From an uncultured Pseudoalteromonas sp. (lineage in GTDB: Bacteria > Pseudomonadota > Gammaproteobacteria > Enterobacterales > Alteromonadaceae), in assembly GCA_947493455.1 (NCBI GenBank), contig CANLRB010000006.1, positions 62,001 to 126,000 on the forward strand: 64,000 bases of DNA, given 5' to 3'. Both the position numbers and the translations under genes were made by a program. Shown here in pieces: positions 8,879-18,614 of this stretch. The notes under the pieces were generated by a model. It did no database searches. It was not told the DNA's origin and worked only from the letters and a program-made list of their open reading frames with translations. How positions within the stretch are numbered: position 1 is the stretch's first letter; each line of letters opens with the position of its first letter.

Positions 8879-9659
8879 TCTGCGTCTCCTGTAATATGTT
8901 TAAAAATGCTTGGTTTAGCGTATCACTTTGTCCTACTTCTCTAAACTCATTCAAGCTTCCATCAAAACAACTAATACCTTTGTCAATCACACTGACGCGT
9001 TCGCACAATAAATCAACCTCATCTAAATGGTGAGTTGAGAATATAACAGGGGTACCTTGCTGTTTAAGGCCTTGAATAAACTCAATCACTGTTTGTGTTG
9101 TCATTATGTCGAGGCCCGTGGTTGGCTCGTCTAACACAACAACTTCCGGTTGGTGAACAACTGCGCGCGCAATATTTGTTTTTTGTTTCATGCCGGTCGA
9201 TAAATGCTCAGCGCGCTTATTTAAAAAACTGTGCATATCAAGCAGTTCGAATAGTTCGTCACAACGCAGTTTTATCTCTCGTTTATCCATGCCGTGTAAA
9301 CGAGCAAAATATTCAATATTTTCTTTTGCAGTAAGGCGGCCATAAAGACCCGTAGAGCCAGATAAAAATCCGATTTTCTTTCTCGCTAAGAGCGGATCAG
9401 AAACAACGTCGACACCGTTGATGTTAATACTACCTGCGTCAGGTTGCAGTGCCGTCGAAAGCATACGCAGAGTCGTTGTTTTACCCGCGCCATTTGGACC
9501 TAGCAGGCCGAGTACTTCGCCGCGTTCACAGCGAAAACTAACGTCTCTAACGGAGTGAAAGTAACCATCGCTCTCTCTGGGATCTTTGTGTTCTTCATTT
9601 TTGATCTTATGATCTTTTGTCAACTTAAACTTTTTTTTAAGTGCGACCACTTCTATCAT
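8871..9659 (-). CDS. natA: ABC transporter ATP-binding protein, NatA-like
   Basis: This is the ATPase subunit for the adjacent NatB-like permease. The 262-residue protein has Walker A GPNGAGKT (54-61), the ABC signature LSTGMKQ (153-159), Walker B with catalytic Glu in VVVLDEPT (173-180), and a STHHLDE switch histidine near 208-214. Between beta-strands 1 and 2 there is a charged insertion of about 20 residues (KLTKDHKIKNEEHKDPRESD) not typical of a minimal NatA. It overlaps both neighbours (4 nt with the DUF3025 gene, 8 nt with natB), so the three are translated as a unit. Confidence 0.9.
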   Translation of the reverse strand: MIEVVALKKKFKLTKDHKIKNEEHKDPRESDGYFHSVRDVSFRCERGEVLGLLGPNGAGKTTTLRMLSTALQPDAGSININGVDVVSDPLLARKKIGFLSGSTGLYGRLTAKENIEYFARLHGMDKREIKLRCDELFELLDMHSFLNKRAEHLSTGMKQKTNIARAVVHQPEVVVLDEPTTGLDIMTTQTVIEFIQGLKQQGTPVIFSTHHLDEVDLLCERVSVIDKGISCFDGSLNEFREVGQSDTLNQAFLNILQETQNV

Positions 9660-10471
9660 AACGTTTTCCTTCGTTTTGGCCGAAAATAAGCCGTATTTTG
9701 ATAAAATCCAGAGTCCTTATTGCCGTCGTACCATGTTGGAATACCCAAAAATGGCATCGGGTACAGGTTCTGGTTATCTTTTAATAATTCTTTTTCTTGT
9801 ATTTGATTAATCAACAAATTATCTAGGTAAGCGTACCGAGATTTTAGCGGCAGTTCAAAAAATTCGTGATGAACGGCTAAATACAGTGCTTTACCGGTTA
9901 AACCTAAAAACGGCCGCGTCGCCATTTCGTAGTTTGCATGACCAAACATATATGCATCGATACGATGGCCCCACTCTGCTCTATTGGTGACAAACGCATT
10001 ATTCCATTCGTGTTCTTGCAAATAGTTCGGTAAGTTATTATCAAAAAACGGAATAACAACACCGCATTCATCAAATAACGTAATCGCGTTGCGCATAGAC
10101 GTACGCTCTTTATTACCGAACCGGTTTATATCGTGAACATGCAAGGCATTTAAAAACGCCTTTGTTTTTGGAAATAATAACCATATGAACGCGCCAAACA
10201 AATCATGCCAATTATTTAAACGGGTTGGAATGTGTCCTGTCTTATAAATAACTTCTTCATAATAGCCGTGCTGCCAATCTATATCATCTTGTGCAATAAA
10301 CTCAATTTGAAGCCCGTTACACTGAGTGATCCCCGCTGCATACTGATTGAGTTGAAAAAGCGTTGGCCAAGTACGATTTTTTTCGATACCGAATAAACTG
10401 CCCAAATGATCAAACACGCCATACTGTAAAAACTCTGTTGTCCAATCTTGATACGGTTCAAATTTCTTCAT
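9656..10471 (-). CDS. DUF3025 domain-containing protein
   Basis: The 271-residue protein matches my recollection of the DUF3025 family, whose hallmark here is NNWHDLFGAFIWLLFPKTKA (about 86-105), followed by LNALHVHDI and a HRIDAYMFGHANYEMATRPF segment. There is no signal peptide and no membrane segment strong enough to call, so it is probably cytoplasmic. Its function is unknown. It is the first gene of an operon with natA and natB (4-nt stop/start overlap with natA), which suggests but does not prove a link to that exporter. Confidence 0.82.
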   Translation of the reverse strand: MKKFEPYQDWTTEFLQYGVFDHLGSLFGIEKNRTWPTLFQLNQYAAGITQCNGLQIEFIAQDDIDWQHGYYEEVIYKTGHIPTRLNNWHDLFGAFIWLLFPKTKAFLNALHVHDINRFGNKERTSMRNAITLFDECGVVIPFFDNNLPNYLQEHEWNNAFVTNRAEWGHRIDAYMFGHANYEMATRPFLGLTGKALYLAVHHEFFELPLKSRYAYLDNLLINQIQEKELLKDNQNLYPMPFLGIPTWYDGNKDSGFYQNTAYFRPKRRKTL

Positions 10472-10554
10472 AAAAATAATAGGTTTTAAAACGTTTGGTC
10501 ATAATAACATGGCTATTCATTATTTGTTGTTTAAATCGCGACACAACAAAATCA

Positions 10555-10573
10555 AATGATATTGATTCGCATT
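10555..10573. promoter_or_regulatory. Fur-box-like site upstream of the ArsP_2 transporter
   Basis: AATGATATTGATTCGCATT matches the Fur consensus TGATAATGATTATCA at 12 of 15 positions over 10557-10571. It lies just upstream of a possible -35 element (TTACGA, 10572-10577) of the transporter gene. Regulation by Fur or a Fur-family metal regulator is inferred; fur itself is at 21349. Confidence 0.5.
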
Positions 10574-10599
10574 ACGATAAATATTAAAGTAGGCATAAT
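10572..10599 (+). promoter_or_regulatory. Possible promoter of the ArsP_2 transporter
   Basis: A TTACGA hexamer, a 16-nt spacer and CATAAT at 10594-10599 could form a sigma70 promoter. Transcription would begin near 10606, almost at the ATG at 10608, giving a leaderless or very short-leader mRNA. Evidence is motif-only. Confidence 0.35.
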
Positions 10600-10607
10600 C
10601 TCACTCA

Positions 10608-11795
10608 ATGCCACAGATTATGACAACAACATATTTATATAGCTTATTGAGCTCTTCGCAATCGATGCTTTTTAAATGTAAGCGTCTTTTGCTTCCGGCG
10701 ATTATTTTGGTTGGTTTACTCAGTAGCCACAACGATATTTTTATTTCCGTACTTGCAGATGCGTTTATACAAGTCACTGTATTTGTTGCGCTCACTTTGT
10801 TTATTTATTATCAAGTCGCAAGATATTTTCCGTGCTTAGAATTAAGCTTTGTACGAAAAAATGTGCCAAGATTAGAGATACCCCTTGCATCATTGCTTGG
10901 CGCATTGCCGGGCTGCGGGGGCGCAATTATTGTTGTCACGCAATTTACCAAAGGACAAGTGAGTTTCGGCAGTGTCGTCGCTGTATTAACTGCAACCATG
11001 GGCGACGCCGCATTCTTATTGCTCGCAAAACGTCCTTTAGATGGCCTGTTGGTATTGAGTGTTGGTTTTGCAATGGGCTGTCTGTCAGGCTGGTTAATAG
11101 ACCGATTCAGTCATCACCGATTTGATGTGACAAGCACTCCTTTGAAATCATCGGAAACAGTGCAAAGTAATCAGCTCAAACAATTCTTTAAGTTCAACTA
11201 CCACGCTTCTCATTATTTTTGGCGAGTCGTCGCGATACCCGCCGTTCTACTTGCATTTGCGGTCGCCTTTCAAGTTGACTTTGAACAGATCAGCCCGACT
11301 GCAAATAGTGTATTAACCTCTGTTTTTGCATTCTGTGGTTTCGTTGTTGTTTTATTTTGGTCATTTGCGTCAAAGGGGGAATCTTATCAAGATGTTACAG
11401 CAGAAGATGACGCTAACTCGTCTATAAGTCGTAAAATAATTCAAGATACGCACTTTGTCACAGCATGGGTCGTCAGCGCATTTTTATGTTACGAGCTCGC
11501 TGTCACTTTGTTCGAACTCAACTTAGGCGTGTTGTTCAATCATTATGCGGTTTTAGCACCACTTGCTGGCACGCTTATTGGTTTGCTACCCGGTTGCGGG
11601 CCGCAAATATTAGTAACATCACTTTATATTCAAGGCGTAATACCTTTTTCAGCGGTGCTGGGTAACGCATTATCGAATGACGGTGATGCCTTGTTCCCAG
11701 CAATCGCACTTGCCCCGAAAGCGGCGCTATTAGCAAGCCTCTATTCAGCAATCCCAGCAGTGGTTGTTGCATATACTGTTTACTTTTTATTTTAA
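10608..11795 (+). CDS. Putative 10-TM heavy-metal/manganese transporter (ArsP_2, DUF2899-like)
   Basis: A 395-residue polytopic membrane protein with about ten hydrophobic segments. It is built from two related halves: LPGCGG at residues 100-105 followed by MGDAAFLLLAK (131-141), and LPGCG at 327-331 followed by NDGDALFPAIAL (about 354-365). This duplicated PGCG...GDA pattern fits the family annotated as putative heavy-metal exporter or manganese transporter; the cysteines could be metal ligands. No Shine-Dalgarno precedes either candidate ATG (10608 or 10620), so the start is uncertain. A Fur-box-like site lies upstream. Substrate and direction are unproven. Confidence 0.78.
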   Translation: MPQIMTTTYLYSLLSSSQSMLFKCKRLLLPAIILVGLLSSHNDIFISVLADAFIQVTVFVALTLFIYYQVARYFPCLELSFVRKNVPRLEIPLASLLGALPGCGGAIIVVTQFTKGQVSFGSVVAVLTATMGDAAFLLLAKRPLDGLLVLSVGFAMGCLSGWLIDRFSHHRFDVTSTPLKSSETVQSNQLKQFFKFNYHASHYFWRVVAIPAVLLAFAVAFQVDFEQISPTANSVLTSVFAFCGFVVVLFWSFASKGESYQDVTAEDDANSSISRKIIQDTHFVTAWVVSAFLCYELAVTLFELNLGVLFNHYAVLAPLAGTLIGLLPGCGPQILVTSLYIQGVIPFSAVLGNALSNDGDALFPAIALAPKAALLASLYSAIPAVVVAYTVYFLF

Positions 11796-11796
11796 A

Positions 11797-11825
11797 AAAA
11801 ATGCCAGTCAGAGACTGGCATTTTT
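11797..11825. terminator. Bidirectional terminator between the ArsP_2 gene and bkdB
   Basis: A perfect 13-bp stem, AAAAATGCCAGTC / GACTGGCATTTTT, with a 3-nt loop lies between convergent genes, with U tracts on both strands. Confidence 0.9.
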
Positions 11826-11848
11826 GGATTTAAAAATATCACGCTTTG

Positions 11849-13408
11849 CTAGCTCATCGCCATTAACATTTTCGATGGATTTTCTAAATATGCTTTCCAT
11901 AAATTATTAAAACGAGCAATGGTACCACCGTCAATGACGCGGTGGTCACCGGACCAACTCACGTTCATAATAGCGCGCGATACAACGTTGCCTGACTCAT
12001 CAAAACGAGGTAAATGTTGCAGTTTTCCAAGGGCAACGATCGCAACTTCAGGTTTATTGATAATTGGTGTCGCAGTCGTACCACCAATCGCCCCAATGTT
12101 TGAAATAGAGATAGTGCCACCTTTCAAGTCATTCGGAGAGACACGCCCTTCTCGCGCAGCATTTGTTAAACGCGTCACTTCTTTAGCAATATCAACAATT
12201 GATTTCGATTGACACGATTTGATATTAGGTACTAATAAGCCAACTTTACTGTCAGCAGCCATACCAATATTATGATCGTTAAAATAAGTTAATTCAGTGC
12301 AATCATCATTCACTTTTGAATTAAGCACTGGGAATTCATTCATCGCAAGTGACAATGCTTTGATGAAGAATGGCATCATAGTCAATTTAATATCTTGCTT
12401 TGCATACTCTTCTTTCAAGCTAAGACGCAATGCAATCAGATCAGTCAAATCAATCTCTTCACTATACGTGAAGTGTGGGATTGTTGAAACCGATGCAACC
12501 ATTTGCTTCGCCATTGCCGCTTTGATGCCTTTAATTGGCTCTACTCGTGTTGCACTTTCGACAACTTGAGTTGGCTCAACGTTTGACGGCGCTGACACAT
12601 TACTTGTACCACTTATAAATTGATGAACATCTTCTTTATAAACACGGCCGTTTTTGCCTGTTCCGGGCACTTCGCTCAAATCAACATTATGTTCGCGTGC
12701 TAAGCGACGCACTGCCGGGCTTGCTAATGCTTTTTTACTTCTGCCCGCAGTCTTCATATCGTTAGTGCTCGAGGCCGCTTGGCGCTCCACGGCTTCAGTT
12801 TGTTTTGGTGTTTGCTCTAGTGTTTGTTCTACTGATGATGCACTTACATTTTGCTGACCATTGGCGGCGATTTCTAATTGGAATATCGGTGTATGAACTT
12901 TCGCTATCTCACCTTTTTGATGATATAACTTGGTCACAGTGCCCGAATGTTTAGCTGGGATCTGAACGAGTGCTTTATCTGTCATCACATCACACACGGC
13001 CTGATCTTCAACAATAACATCACCTTCTGCAACGAGCCATTCAACGATTTCACACTCAACAATACCTTCGCCGATATCAGGTAAGATAAAGTCTTCTAAT
13101 TGCGTTGCACTCGCAGTCGCGCTAACGTGAGGTGCTTCATTATTTTCAGCCACTAGCGTTGATTCTTGCCCTTCAACATCCATTGCAAACAACGGAGCGT
13201 GAACTTTAGCGATATCCCCTTTTTGATGGTATAACTTAGCAATAACGCCATTGTGGACTGCAGGAATTTGAACCAACGCTTTGTCTGTCATGACATCGCA
13301 AATTGGTTGGTCTTCAACAACTGTATCACCTTCTGCGACAAGCCATTCAACGACTTCACATTCGACAATACCTTCACCAATATCAGGTAAAATAAAATCT
13401 TTACTCAT
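11849..13408 (-). CDS. bkdB: Branched-chain 2-oxoacid dehydrogenase E2, dihydrolipoyl acyltransferase
   Basis: E2 core of the complex that oxidatively decarboxylates the 2-oxoacids of Val, Leu and Ile to acyl-CoAs. The 519-residue protein has two tandem lipoyl domains with lipoyl lysines at K43 and K145 (each in VMTDKALVQIP), a Gln/Thr-rich linker, a peripheral subunit-binding domain (about 228-266), and a catalytic domain ending in SWSGDHRVIDGG with the active-site His at about 489. Two lipoyl domains are more than the single one in many bacterial BkdB proteins. It is the last gene of bkdA1-bkdA2-bkdB. No E3 (lpd) is encoded in the window, so E3 must be shared. Confidence 0.93.
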   Translation of the reverse strand: MSKDFILPDIGEGIVECEVVEWLVAEGDTVVEDQPICDVMTDKALVQIPAVHNGVIAKLYHQKGDIAKVHAPLFAMDVEGQESTLVAENNEAPHVSATASATQLEDFILPDIGEGIVECEIVEWLVAEGDVIVEDQAVCDVMTDKALVQIPAKHSGTVTKLYHQKGEIAKVHTPIFQLEIAANGQQNVSASSVEQTLEQTPKQTEAVERQAASSTNDMKTAGRSKKALASPAVRRLAREHNVDLSEVPGTGKNGRVYKEDVHQFISGTSNVSAPSNVEPTQVVESATRVEPIKGIKAAMAKQMVASVSTIPHFTYSEEIDLTDLIALRLSLKEEYAKQDIKLTMMPFFIKALSLAMNEFPVLNSKVNDDCTELTYFNDHNIGMAADSKVGLLVPNIKSCQSKSIVDIAKEVTRLTNAAREGRVSPNDLKGGTISISNIGAIGGTTATPIINKPEVAIVALGKLQHLPRFDESGNVVSRAIMNVSWSGDHRVIDGGTIARFNNLWKAYLENPSKMLMAMS

Positions 13409-13417
13409 AGCCGCCCC

Positions 13418-14395
13418 TTAAAAATGCACTGAGTTTTTAATTGCAGACAACACTTTTAGTGCATCAGGTATATACTCTTTTTCAAGCGCAAGAGGATATG
13501 GTGTGTCAAGACCACACACTCGCGTGATCGGCGATTCTAAATGTAAGAAGCATTCTTCTTGAATTGTAGCGGCAATTTCCGCGCCAAAACCATTTGTGAT
13601 TGGTGCTTCGTGACTAATTACGAGACGCCCAGTTTTACGCACCGACTGTGCAATTGTTTCGACGTCCCAAGGTAAGATAGAACGTAAATCAATGACTTCT
13701 ACACTGATCCCCTCAGACTTAGCCATTTTTGCAGCCTGCTCAATAATTTCCATTTGCGCGCCCCATGCAAGCACAGTAACGTCAGAGCCTTGCGAGACAA
13801 CCTCTGCTTTACCTAATGGAATTTCAAAATCCCCCTCAGGCACTTCGCCAACAGACGCGCGGTATAAGCGTTTTGGTTCAAAGAAAATAACCGGGTTATC
13901 GTCTTTGATACAAGCTCTTAAAAGGCCTTTTGCTTGATATGCATTACGCGGTACAACAAGCTTTAAGCCTGGTGTATGAGCAAAATAGGCTTCAGGCGAC
14001 TGAGAATGATACAAACCACCTGCGATACCGCCACCGTATGGTGTACGAATGGTTAATTTTCCAACGTTAAATTCATTACCGCTGCGATATCTAAACTTTG
14101 CTGACTCATTAACTATTTGGTCGAAAGCTGGAAAAATGTAATCAGCGAATTGAATTTCAGCAATTGCAGGCGCTCCCGCAGCAGCCATGCCATTTGCAAA
14201 ACCTAAGATACCTTGTTCTGTCAACGGCGTATTAAATACACGGTGTTTACCAAATTTTTCTTGCAATCCCGATGTCGCTCTGAAAACGCCACCGAAATGG
14301 CCGACATCTTCACCAAAAATACATGCCAGTGGATGTTCTGACATCGAGATATCAAGCGCTGAATTAATCGCTTGTAACATATTCATCTGTGGCAT
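13418..14395 (-). CDS. bkdA2: Branched-chain 2-oxoacid dehydrogenase E1 beta subunit
   Basis: This transketolase-like beta subunit of E1 pairs with BkdA1. The 325-residue length is typical. The pyrimidine-binding domain has [19 protein letters not shown], the [18 protein letters not shown] segment with the catalytic Glu-Asp pair (about 23-40), and [15 protein letters not shown]. The C-terminal transketolase domain carries [10 protein letters not shown] and the [15 protein letters not shown] region. Its first base overlaps the last base of bkdA1 (14395), and 9 nt separate it from bkdB. Confidence 0.94.
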   Translation of the reverse strand: MPQMNMLQAINSALDISMSEHPLACIFGEDVGHFGGVFRATSGLQEKFGKHRVFNTPLTEQGILGFANGMAAAGAPAIAEIQFADYIFPAFDQIVNESAKFRYRSGNEFNVGKLTIRTPYGGGIAGGLYHSQSPEAYFAHTPGLKLVVPRNAYQAKGLLRACIKDDNPVIFFEPKRLYRASVGEVPEGDFEIPLGKAEVVSQGSDVTVLAWGAQMEIIEQAAKMAKSEGISVEVIDLRSILPWDVETIAQSVRKTGRLVISHEAPITNGFGAEIAATIQEECFLHLESPITRVCGLDTPYPLALEKEYIPDALKVLSAIKNSVHF

Positions 14396-15609
14396 TATTT
14401 AATTCTCCCAGCAGTGACCGGATACGCTTGCGGATGCGCTTTTATATGTTCTTTTAACGCGTCATATTGACGTTGTAAACTAGGGATTGGCGTGTCATAT
14501 ACGTCGCTAATGAGATCTTCTAGCGGCGGCTTTTCAATTTTTTCTGCAACTTTAAGTGCATTTAAAATCTCTTCGCGCAATGTTTCGTCTTCTGCATCAT
14601 CTTGTGCTTCGTCTAACCAACCCTGATTTAATAAAAAGCGCTTAAAGCGTGCAATTGGACAATCAGTATTATTTGCTTCTTCTTCTTTTGAACGATAGCC
14701 ACTCGGATCGTCGGACGTTGAATGCGCGCCTAAGCGATATGCAATTGATTCGATTAGTATTGGCTCACCTGTTTTGACACTGAGCGCTCTTGCTTCTTTG
14801 GTCGCCGCATATACTGCCAACGCGTCTGCGCCGTCAACACGAATCGTTTTTATACCATAGCCAACACCACGACTGGCAATACCATCACCGGCAAACTGTT
14901 CATCTGCAGGCGTCGAAATCGCATAGCCATTGTTTCGTGCGAAGAAAATAACAGGTGCTTTGTGAACGGCTGCCATATTTAGACCTGCATGGAAATCACC
15001 TTCCGATGCAGCTCCCTCGCCGAAATAACACATGGTAACATTATTTATCTCAGAGCTTAGTTCGCCAGTACTCGCATCGATATGAGGTACTTTTTGAGAA
15101 TATGCGTGACCCGTCGCCTGTGGAATTTGTGTACCTAGTGGCGATGATATCGTCATGTAGTGCAATTCCTGAGAACCATAATGAATTGGCATCTGACGAC
15201 CTTTACCTAAATCTTCTTTATTCGAGAACATCTGGTTCATAAACTGCTCTAAGGTAAATCCACGATAACGCAGCGCAGCTTGCTCGCGATACTGAGCCAT
15301 TATCATATCGTCGTCTTTAAGCGCCGCCGCACTGGCCGTTACCGCCGCTTCTTCACCTAAACATTGCATGTAGAAGCTGACTCGACCCTGACGTTGTGCT
15401 GCTTGCATACGCTCATCAAGGGCTCGAATAAAACGCATTGTTTTATATATTCTAAGCGCAGTGTCTTGGTCTATGTTTGGATCTGTTGCATCGGAATGTA
15501 GCGTACCGTCACTATTTAATAGTGACACAGTTGGAATATCGAGAGCATGGGCACCAATGAATGAGAGTTCATGCGAAATATTCAACGATACGTTATTGGG
15601 GTTAGTCAT
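14395..15609 (-). CDS. bkdA1: Branched-chain 2-oxoacid dehydrogenase E1 alpha subunit
   Basis: The E1 alpha subunit binds thiamine diphosphate and performs decarboxylation. The 404-residue protein has the N-terminal extension of the branched-chain type (about 60 residues before the core). The TPP motif is [15 protein letters not shown] followed by [10 protein letters not shown], and the loop [20 protein letters not shown], equivalent to the phosphorylation loop of mammalian BCKDH E1 alpha, is present. AGAGGT precedes the ATG at 15609 at suitable spacing. It leads the operon, and a perfect LiuR-like palindrome lies about 190 bp upstream. Confidence 0.95.
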   Translation of the reverse strand: MTNPNNVSLNISHELSFIGAHALDIPTVSLLNSDGTLHSDATDPNIDQDTALRIYKTMRFIRALDERMQAAQRQGRVSFYMQCLGEEAAVTASAAALKDDDMIMAQYREQAALRYRGFTLEQFMNQMFSNKEDLGKGRQMPIHYGSQELHYMTISSPLGTQIPQATGHAYSQKVPHIDASTGELSSEINNVTMCYFGEGAASEGDFHAGLNMAAVHKAPVIFFARNNGYAISTPADEQFAGDGIASRGVGYGIKTIRVDGADALAVYAATKEARALSVKTGEPILIESIAYRLGAHSTSDDPSGYRSKEEEANNTDCPIARFKRFLLNQGWLDEAQDDAEDETLREEILNALKVAEKIEKPPLEDLISDVYDTPIPSLQRQYDALKEHIKAHPQAYPVTAGRIK

Positions 15610-15795
15610 AACCTACCTCTGTTAATGTAGCGTCTGATTTATAACTTGTTTGTGCAAATCAAGTTAGTTCAATCTTTTTTACTTACTAAAATTTATCCGA
15701 ACGGCCATTTTTAAACATACTTTATTCAGTTTAAAGGTACGATCAGTGTTAATTGTTTATTTTTAGTTCGTTTATTAAATTAAAGTTAGACCGAC

Positions 15796-15811
15796 TTTAC
15801 GTTAACGTAAA
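15796..15811. promoter_or_regulatory. LiuR-like operator upstream of bkdA1-bkdA2-bkdB
   Basis: TTTACGTTAACGTAAA is a perfect 16-bp palindrome in the 253-bp gap between astE and bkdA1. Its half-site matches the two sites in the etfB/ETF-QO region. The distance to the bkdA1 ATG implies a 5' leader of about 150 nt or an activating position. Confidence 0.65.
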
Positions 15812-15862
15812 CGGATATTCAACCTTATTTTAGTCGAATATCCGCGCAAGGTGGAAAGTTTA

Positions 15863-16900
15863 TTATACGAAATCTGTCGTATTGGTAAGTGGAATCACGG
15901 TTAGCAGGGCTCTTTGGCCGATTGCAACGTGTGCATTTGGAAAAATTATCGCCTCTCCGTTTACGTCAGCGTAAAACTCTTTATCACCATCGGTCGCGAG
16001 TAACTCGCCTTTTTTAAAGCCTGTAAAATTAACTTCATCATCAGGAAATGGGAATGAAAAGTCGTCTTGTGTTCGGTTTATTGCTCTATAAACCTCAAAC
16101 AGTTCAAACTGCGACATATCAAATTCTGGGTACGAAATTTCTTTATTACTGATCAGCTCAATTAAAGTTGATTTAGTTGACGCAAAACTTGCCATATTGT
16201 TTTCACCAAACGGTTTAACTTTACCAAGCTCAATCGTAAATGCATGTGCACCAAATTCATTCGAAGAAAAGTAACTAAAGGTTGTCGCCGGCGCTTTCAT
16301 CATAAGTACGGTATTAACGCCGCATTGCTTTAAAAAGCTAAGCTGTTCTTTGTGCCATGGTGCGCCGTGAAGAAACGGATAGACAGCAAATTTTTCATTC
16401 TTCGAGCCGCGAATGGCGGTATGTAAATCGTAGTGAATACGCTCACGTTTGTTAGCTTCGGCCATGAAAAATTTCGACACATAGTGTTCTAACTTTTTAG
16501 CACGTTTACGCTCGTCGTTAATTAATCCATCGCCATCTGAATGAGCGCCACTAAACAGTCGATTTAAGTTCTCTTCTACAAATCGTTTGCCTATGTTTAT
16601 TGATGCTGGATTGCCAAAAATAAAAAGTACACGCTGCGCTAACGTGATTTCTTCAGAGATTACTTTTTGAATTATTTCATCACATATTTCAATGGGCGCA
16701 GTTTCATTGCCGTGAACGGCACTTGATAATACAATATCTTTAGTACCATAGTGCAGCGGCGTGAATTGAATTACACCGGTATCTAACACGTCAACTGTTG
16801 TACCGTTACTCAAGGTAAATTTAAAAGGGTCTAGATGCCATTCATTTTGGCGGGTGAGAGATAAAAAGTCGCCTGACTTTTTAAGTTTTTCTTCTATCAT
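15863..16900 (-). CDS. astE: Succinylglutamate desuccinylase
   Basis: AstE performs the last step of the arginine succinyltransferase pathway: N-succinylglutamate to glutamate and succinate. The 345-residue metalloprotein shows the zinc-binding elements of the AstE/AspA family: [12 protein letters not shown] (about 61-72) with the His and Glu ligands, and [10 protein letters not shown] (about 157-166) with the third His. A C-terminal SGAT-like beta domain ends the protein. No other ast gene is here, so it is separated from any astCADB cluster. A pgm terminator lies between it and pgm, so it needs its own promoter within about 55 bp or inside the pgm end. Confidence 0.9.
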   Translation of the reverse strand: MIEEKLKKSGDFLSLTRQNEWHLDPFKFTLSNGTTVDVLDTGVIQFTPLHYGTKDIVLSSAVHGNETAPIEICDEIIQKVISEEITLAQRVLFIFGNPASINIGKRFVEENLNRLFSGAHSDGDGLINDERKRAKKLEHYVSKFFMAEANKRERIHYDLHTAIRGSKNEKFAVYPFLHGAPWHKEQLSFLKQCGVNTVLMMKAPATTFSYFSSNEFGAHAFTIELGKVKPFGENNMASFASTKSTLIELISNKEISYPEFDMSQFELFEVYRAINRTQDDFSFPFPDDEVNFTGFKKGELLATDGDKEFYADVNGEAIIFPNAHVAIGQRALLTVIPLTNTTDFV

Positions 16901-16930
16901 AATGTCTTGCTATTTTACGTTACCTATAAA

Positions 16931-16950
16931 AAAAGGGCGAATACCGCCCT
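16931..16950 (-). terminator. Terminator after pgm
   Basis: Read on the minus strand, AGGGCG / CGCCCT with a 5-nt loop is followed by a run of seven T. It begins 6 nt beyond the pgm stop and separates seqA-pgm from astE. Confidence 0.75.
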
Positions 16951-16955
16951 CTCTG

Positions 16956-18596
16956 CTATTTTATTACTGAATTAACCAGCTCTATCGCTTCATGCTCTAA
17001 GCGCCCCAAATGGGCCTCATCAATAAACGATTCGAGATATATTTTATAAATATCTTCTGTGCCTGAAGGACGCGCCGCAAACCAACCCGTTTCTGTGACA
17101 ACCTTTAGGCCGCCAATTGCTGCATTATTGCCAGGTGCCGCCGTAAGCTTGCTGATAATCATGTCTCCGGCCAACATAGAAGCGGTGACGTCGTCAGCAT
17201 TTAACCGGCTTAGCTTTTCTTTTTCTGAACGTGTTGCGGGAGCATCAATTCGTTTATAAATTGGGCTGCCAAACTCTTCAGTAAGGGCTTTATAGTGTTG
17301 GCTCGGCGATTTACCGGTCACAGCGAATATTTCTGCTGCCAACAAACCCATAATAAATCCGTCTTTATCTGTTTCCCAAACCTGTCCGTCGTGTCGTAAA
17401 AAAGAAGCTCCAGCACTTTCTTCGCCGCCAAATAAGAGTGTTCCGTCATTTAGACCGTCAACAAACCATTTAAAACCAACAGGTACCTCAAGAATATCTC
17501 TACCATGTTTTGCAACAACTTTATCGATCATTGCACTCGATACGAGTGTTTTACCTACTTTTGCTGACTTCGACCACTGCGGTCGATGTGCAATCAGATA
17601 GTCAATTGCAACCGCCAAAAAATGATTTGGATTCATTAACCCATCTTGGGTCACGATACCATGGCGGTCATAGTCTGGATCGTTACCAATGCCAATATCA
17701 AATTTGTCTTTGATCGCTATCAAATTTGCCATCGCATAAGATGACGAGCAGTCCATTCTGATTTTGCCGTCTTTATCGAGTGACATAAATGCAAAGGTCG
17801 GATCAATAACTTTATTAACAACCTCGAGTTTAAGATTATACCTCTCGGCAATAATAGGCCAAAAATCCAGCCCTGAGCCCCCTAGCGGGTCGACGCCAAT
17901 TGAAATACCAGCATCACTAATTGCTTTGAAGTTAATTATATTCTCTAAATCATCAATATAAGGAGTCATTAAGTCGCGATATTGAATAAAGCCCGAGCGT
18001 TTAGCTTTTGCATACGGAAAGAGCTCCACTTCAACTAAATCTTCAATCAGTAGTTGATTGGCTCGATCTTCAATCCATTTTGTGATTTCAGTATCTGCAG
18101 GACCACCATTAGGTGGGTTATACTTAAACCCGCCATCTTTAGGTGGATTATGTGACGGCGTCACGACGATACCATCGGCTAGTTCGTTTGGATTGTGGCG
18201 ATTATGGCATACAATTGCATGACTAATAACCGGTGTCGGTGTATAACCTTCGTTTTGTTGTGTCACAACCTGGACTTCATTGGCTACAAGCACTTCAATT
18301 GCCGAATTAAACGCGGCTTCTGACAATGCATGTGTATCTTTGCCTAAAAACAATGGGCCAAAGATGTTATTTTGTTTCCGGTAGTCACAGATTGCTTGGG
18401 TAATGGCCAAAATATGAGATTCATTAAAATTAGTATCCAGACTACAGCCCCGGTGGCCAGAAGTACCAAATGAAACCCGCTGCTCAGGAAAATCTTCGAT
18501 ATTTGGTTCGTTAAGATAGTACGAAGACATCAGCTTAGGTATATTGATCAAGTCACTGGCTATAGCCGGTTGACCTGCTCTTTCATGTATCGCCAT
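16956..18596 (-). CDS. pgm: Phosphoglucomutase (alpha-D-glucose phosphate-specific)
   Basis: Pgm interconverts glucose 1-phosphate and glucose 6-phosphate for glycogen, UDP-glucose and LPS precursor synthesis. The 546 residues match E. coli Pgm. Visible motifs are [10 protein letters not shown] (41-50), the phosphoserine loop TPSHNPP with Ser148, the metal-binding [14 protein letters not shown] (near 304-317), the sugar-binding [10 protein letters not shown] and the phosphate-binding [12 protein letters not shown] near the C-terminus. It lies 18 nt downstream of seqA, the order found in E. coli. Confidence 0.97.
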   Translation of the reverse strand: MAIHERAGQPAIASDLINIPKLMSSYYLNEPNIEDFPEQRVSFGTSGHRGCSLDTNFNESHILAITQAICDYRKQNNIFGPLFLGKDTHALSEAAFNSAIEVLVANEVQVVTQQNEGYTPTPVISHAIVCHNRHNPNELADGIVVTPSHNPPKDGGFKYNPPNGGPADTEITKWIEDRANQLLIEDLVEVELFPYAKAKRSGFIQYRDLMTPYIDDLENIINFKAISDAGISIGVDPLGGSGLDFWPIIAERYNLKLEVVNKVIDPTFAFMSLDKDGKIRMDCSSSYAMANLIAIKDKFDIGIGNDPDYDRHGIVTQDGLMNPNHFLAVAIDYLIAHRPQWSKSAKVGKTLVSSAMIDKVVAKHGRDILEVPVGFKWFVDGLNDGTLLFGGEESAGASFLRHDGQVWETDKDGFIMGLLAAEIFAVTGKSPSQHYKALTEEFGSPIYKRIDAPATRSEKEKLSRLNADDVTASMLAGDMIISKLTAAPGNNAAIGGLKVVTETGWFAARPSGTEDIYKIYLESFIDEAHLGRLEHEAIELVNSVIK

Positions 18597-18614
18597 ATTT
18601 TATTCCTTAAATTG

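Noticed and set aside
16905-16925. Half of a LiuR-like site (TTTTACGTTACC) before astE.
   Set aside because: Only one half-site is present, with no symmetric partner.
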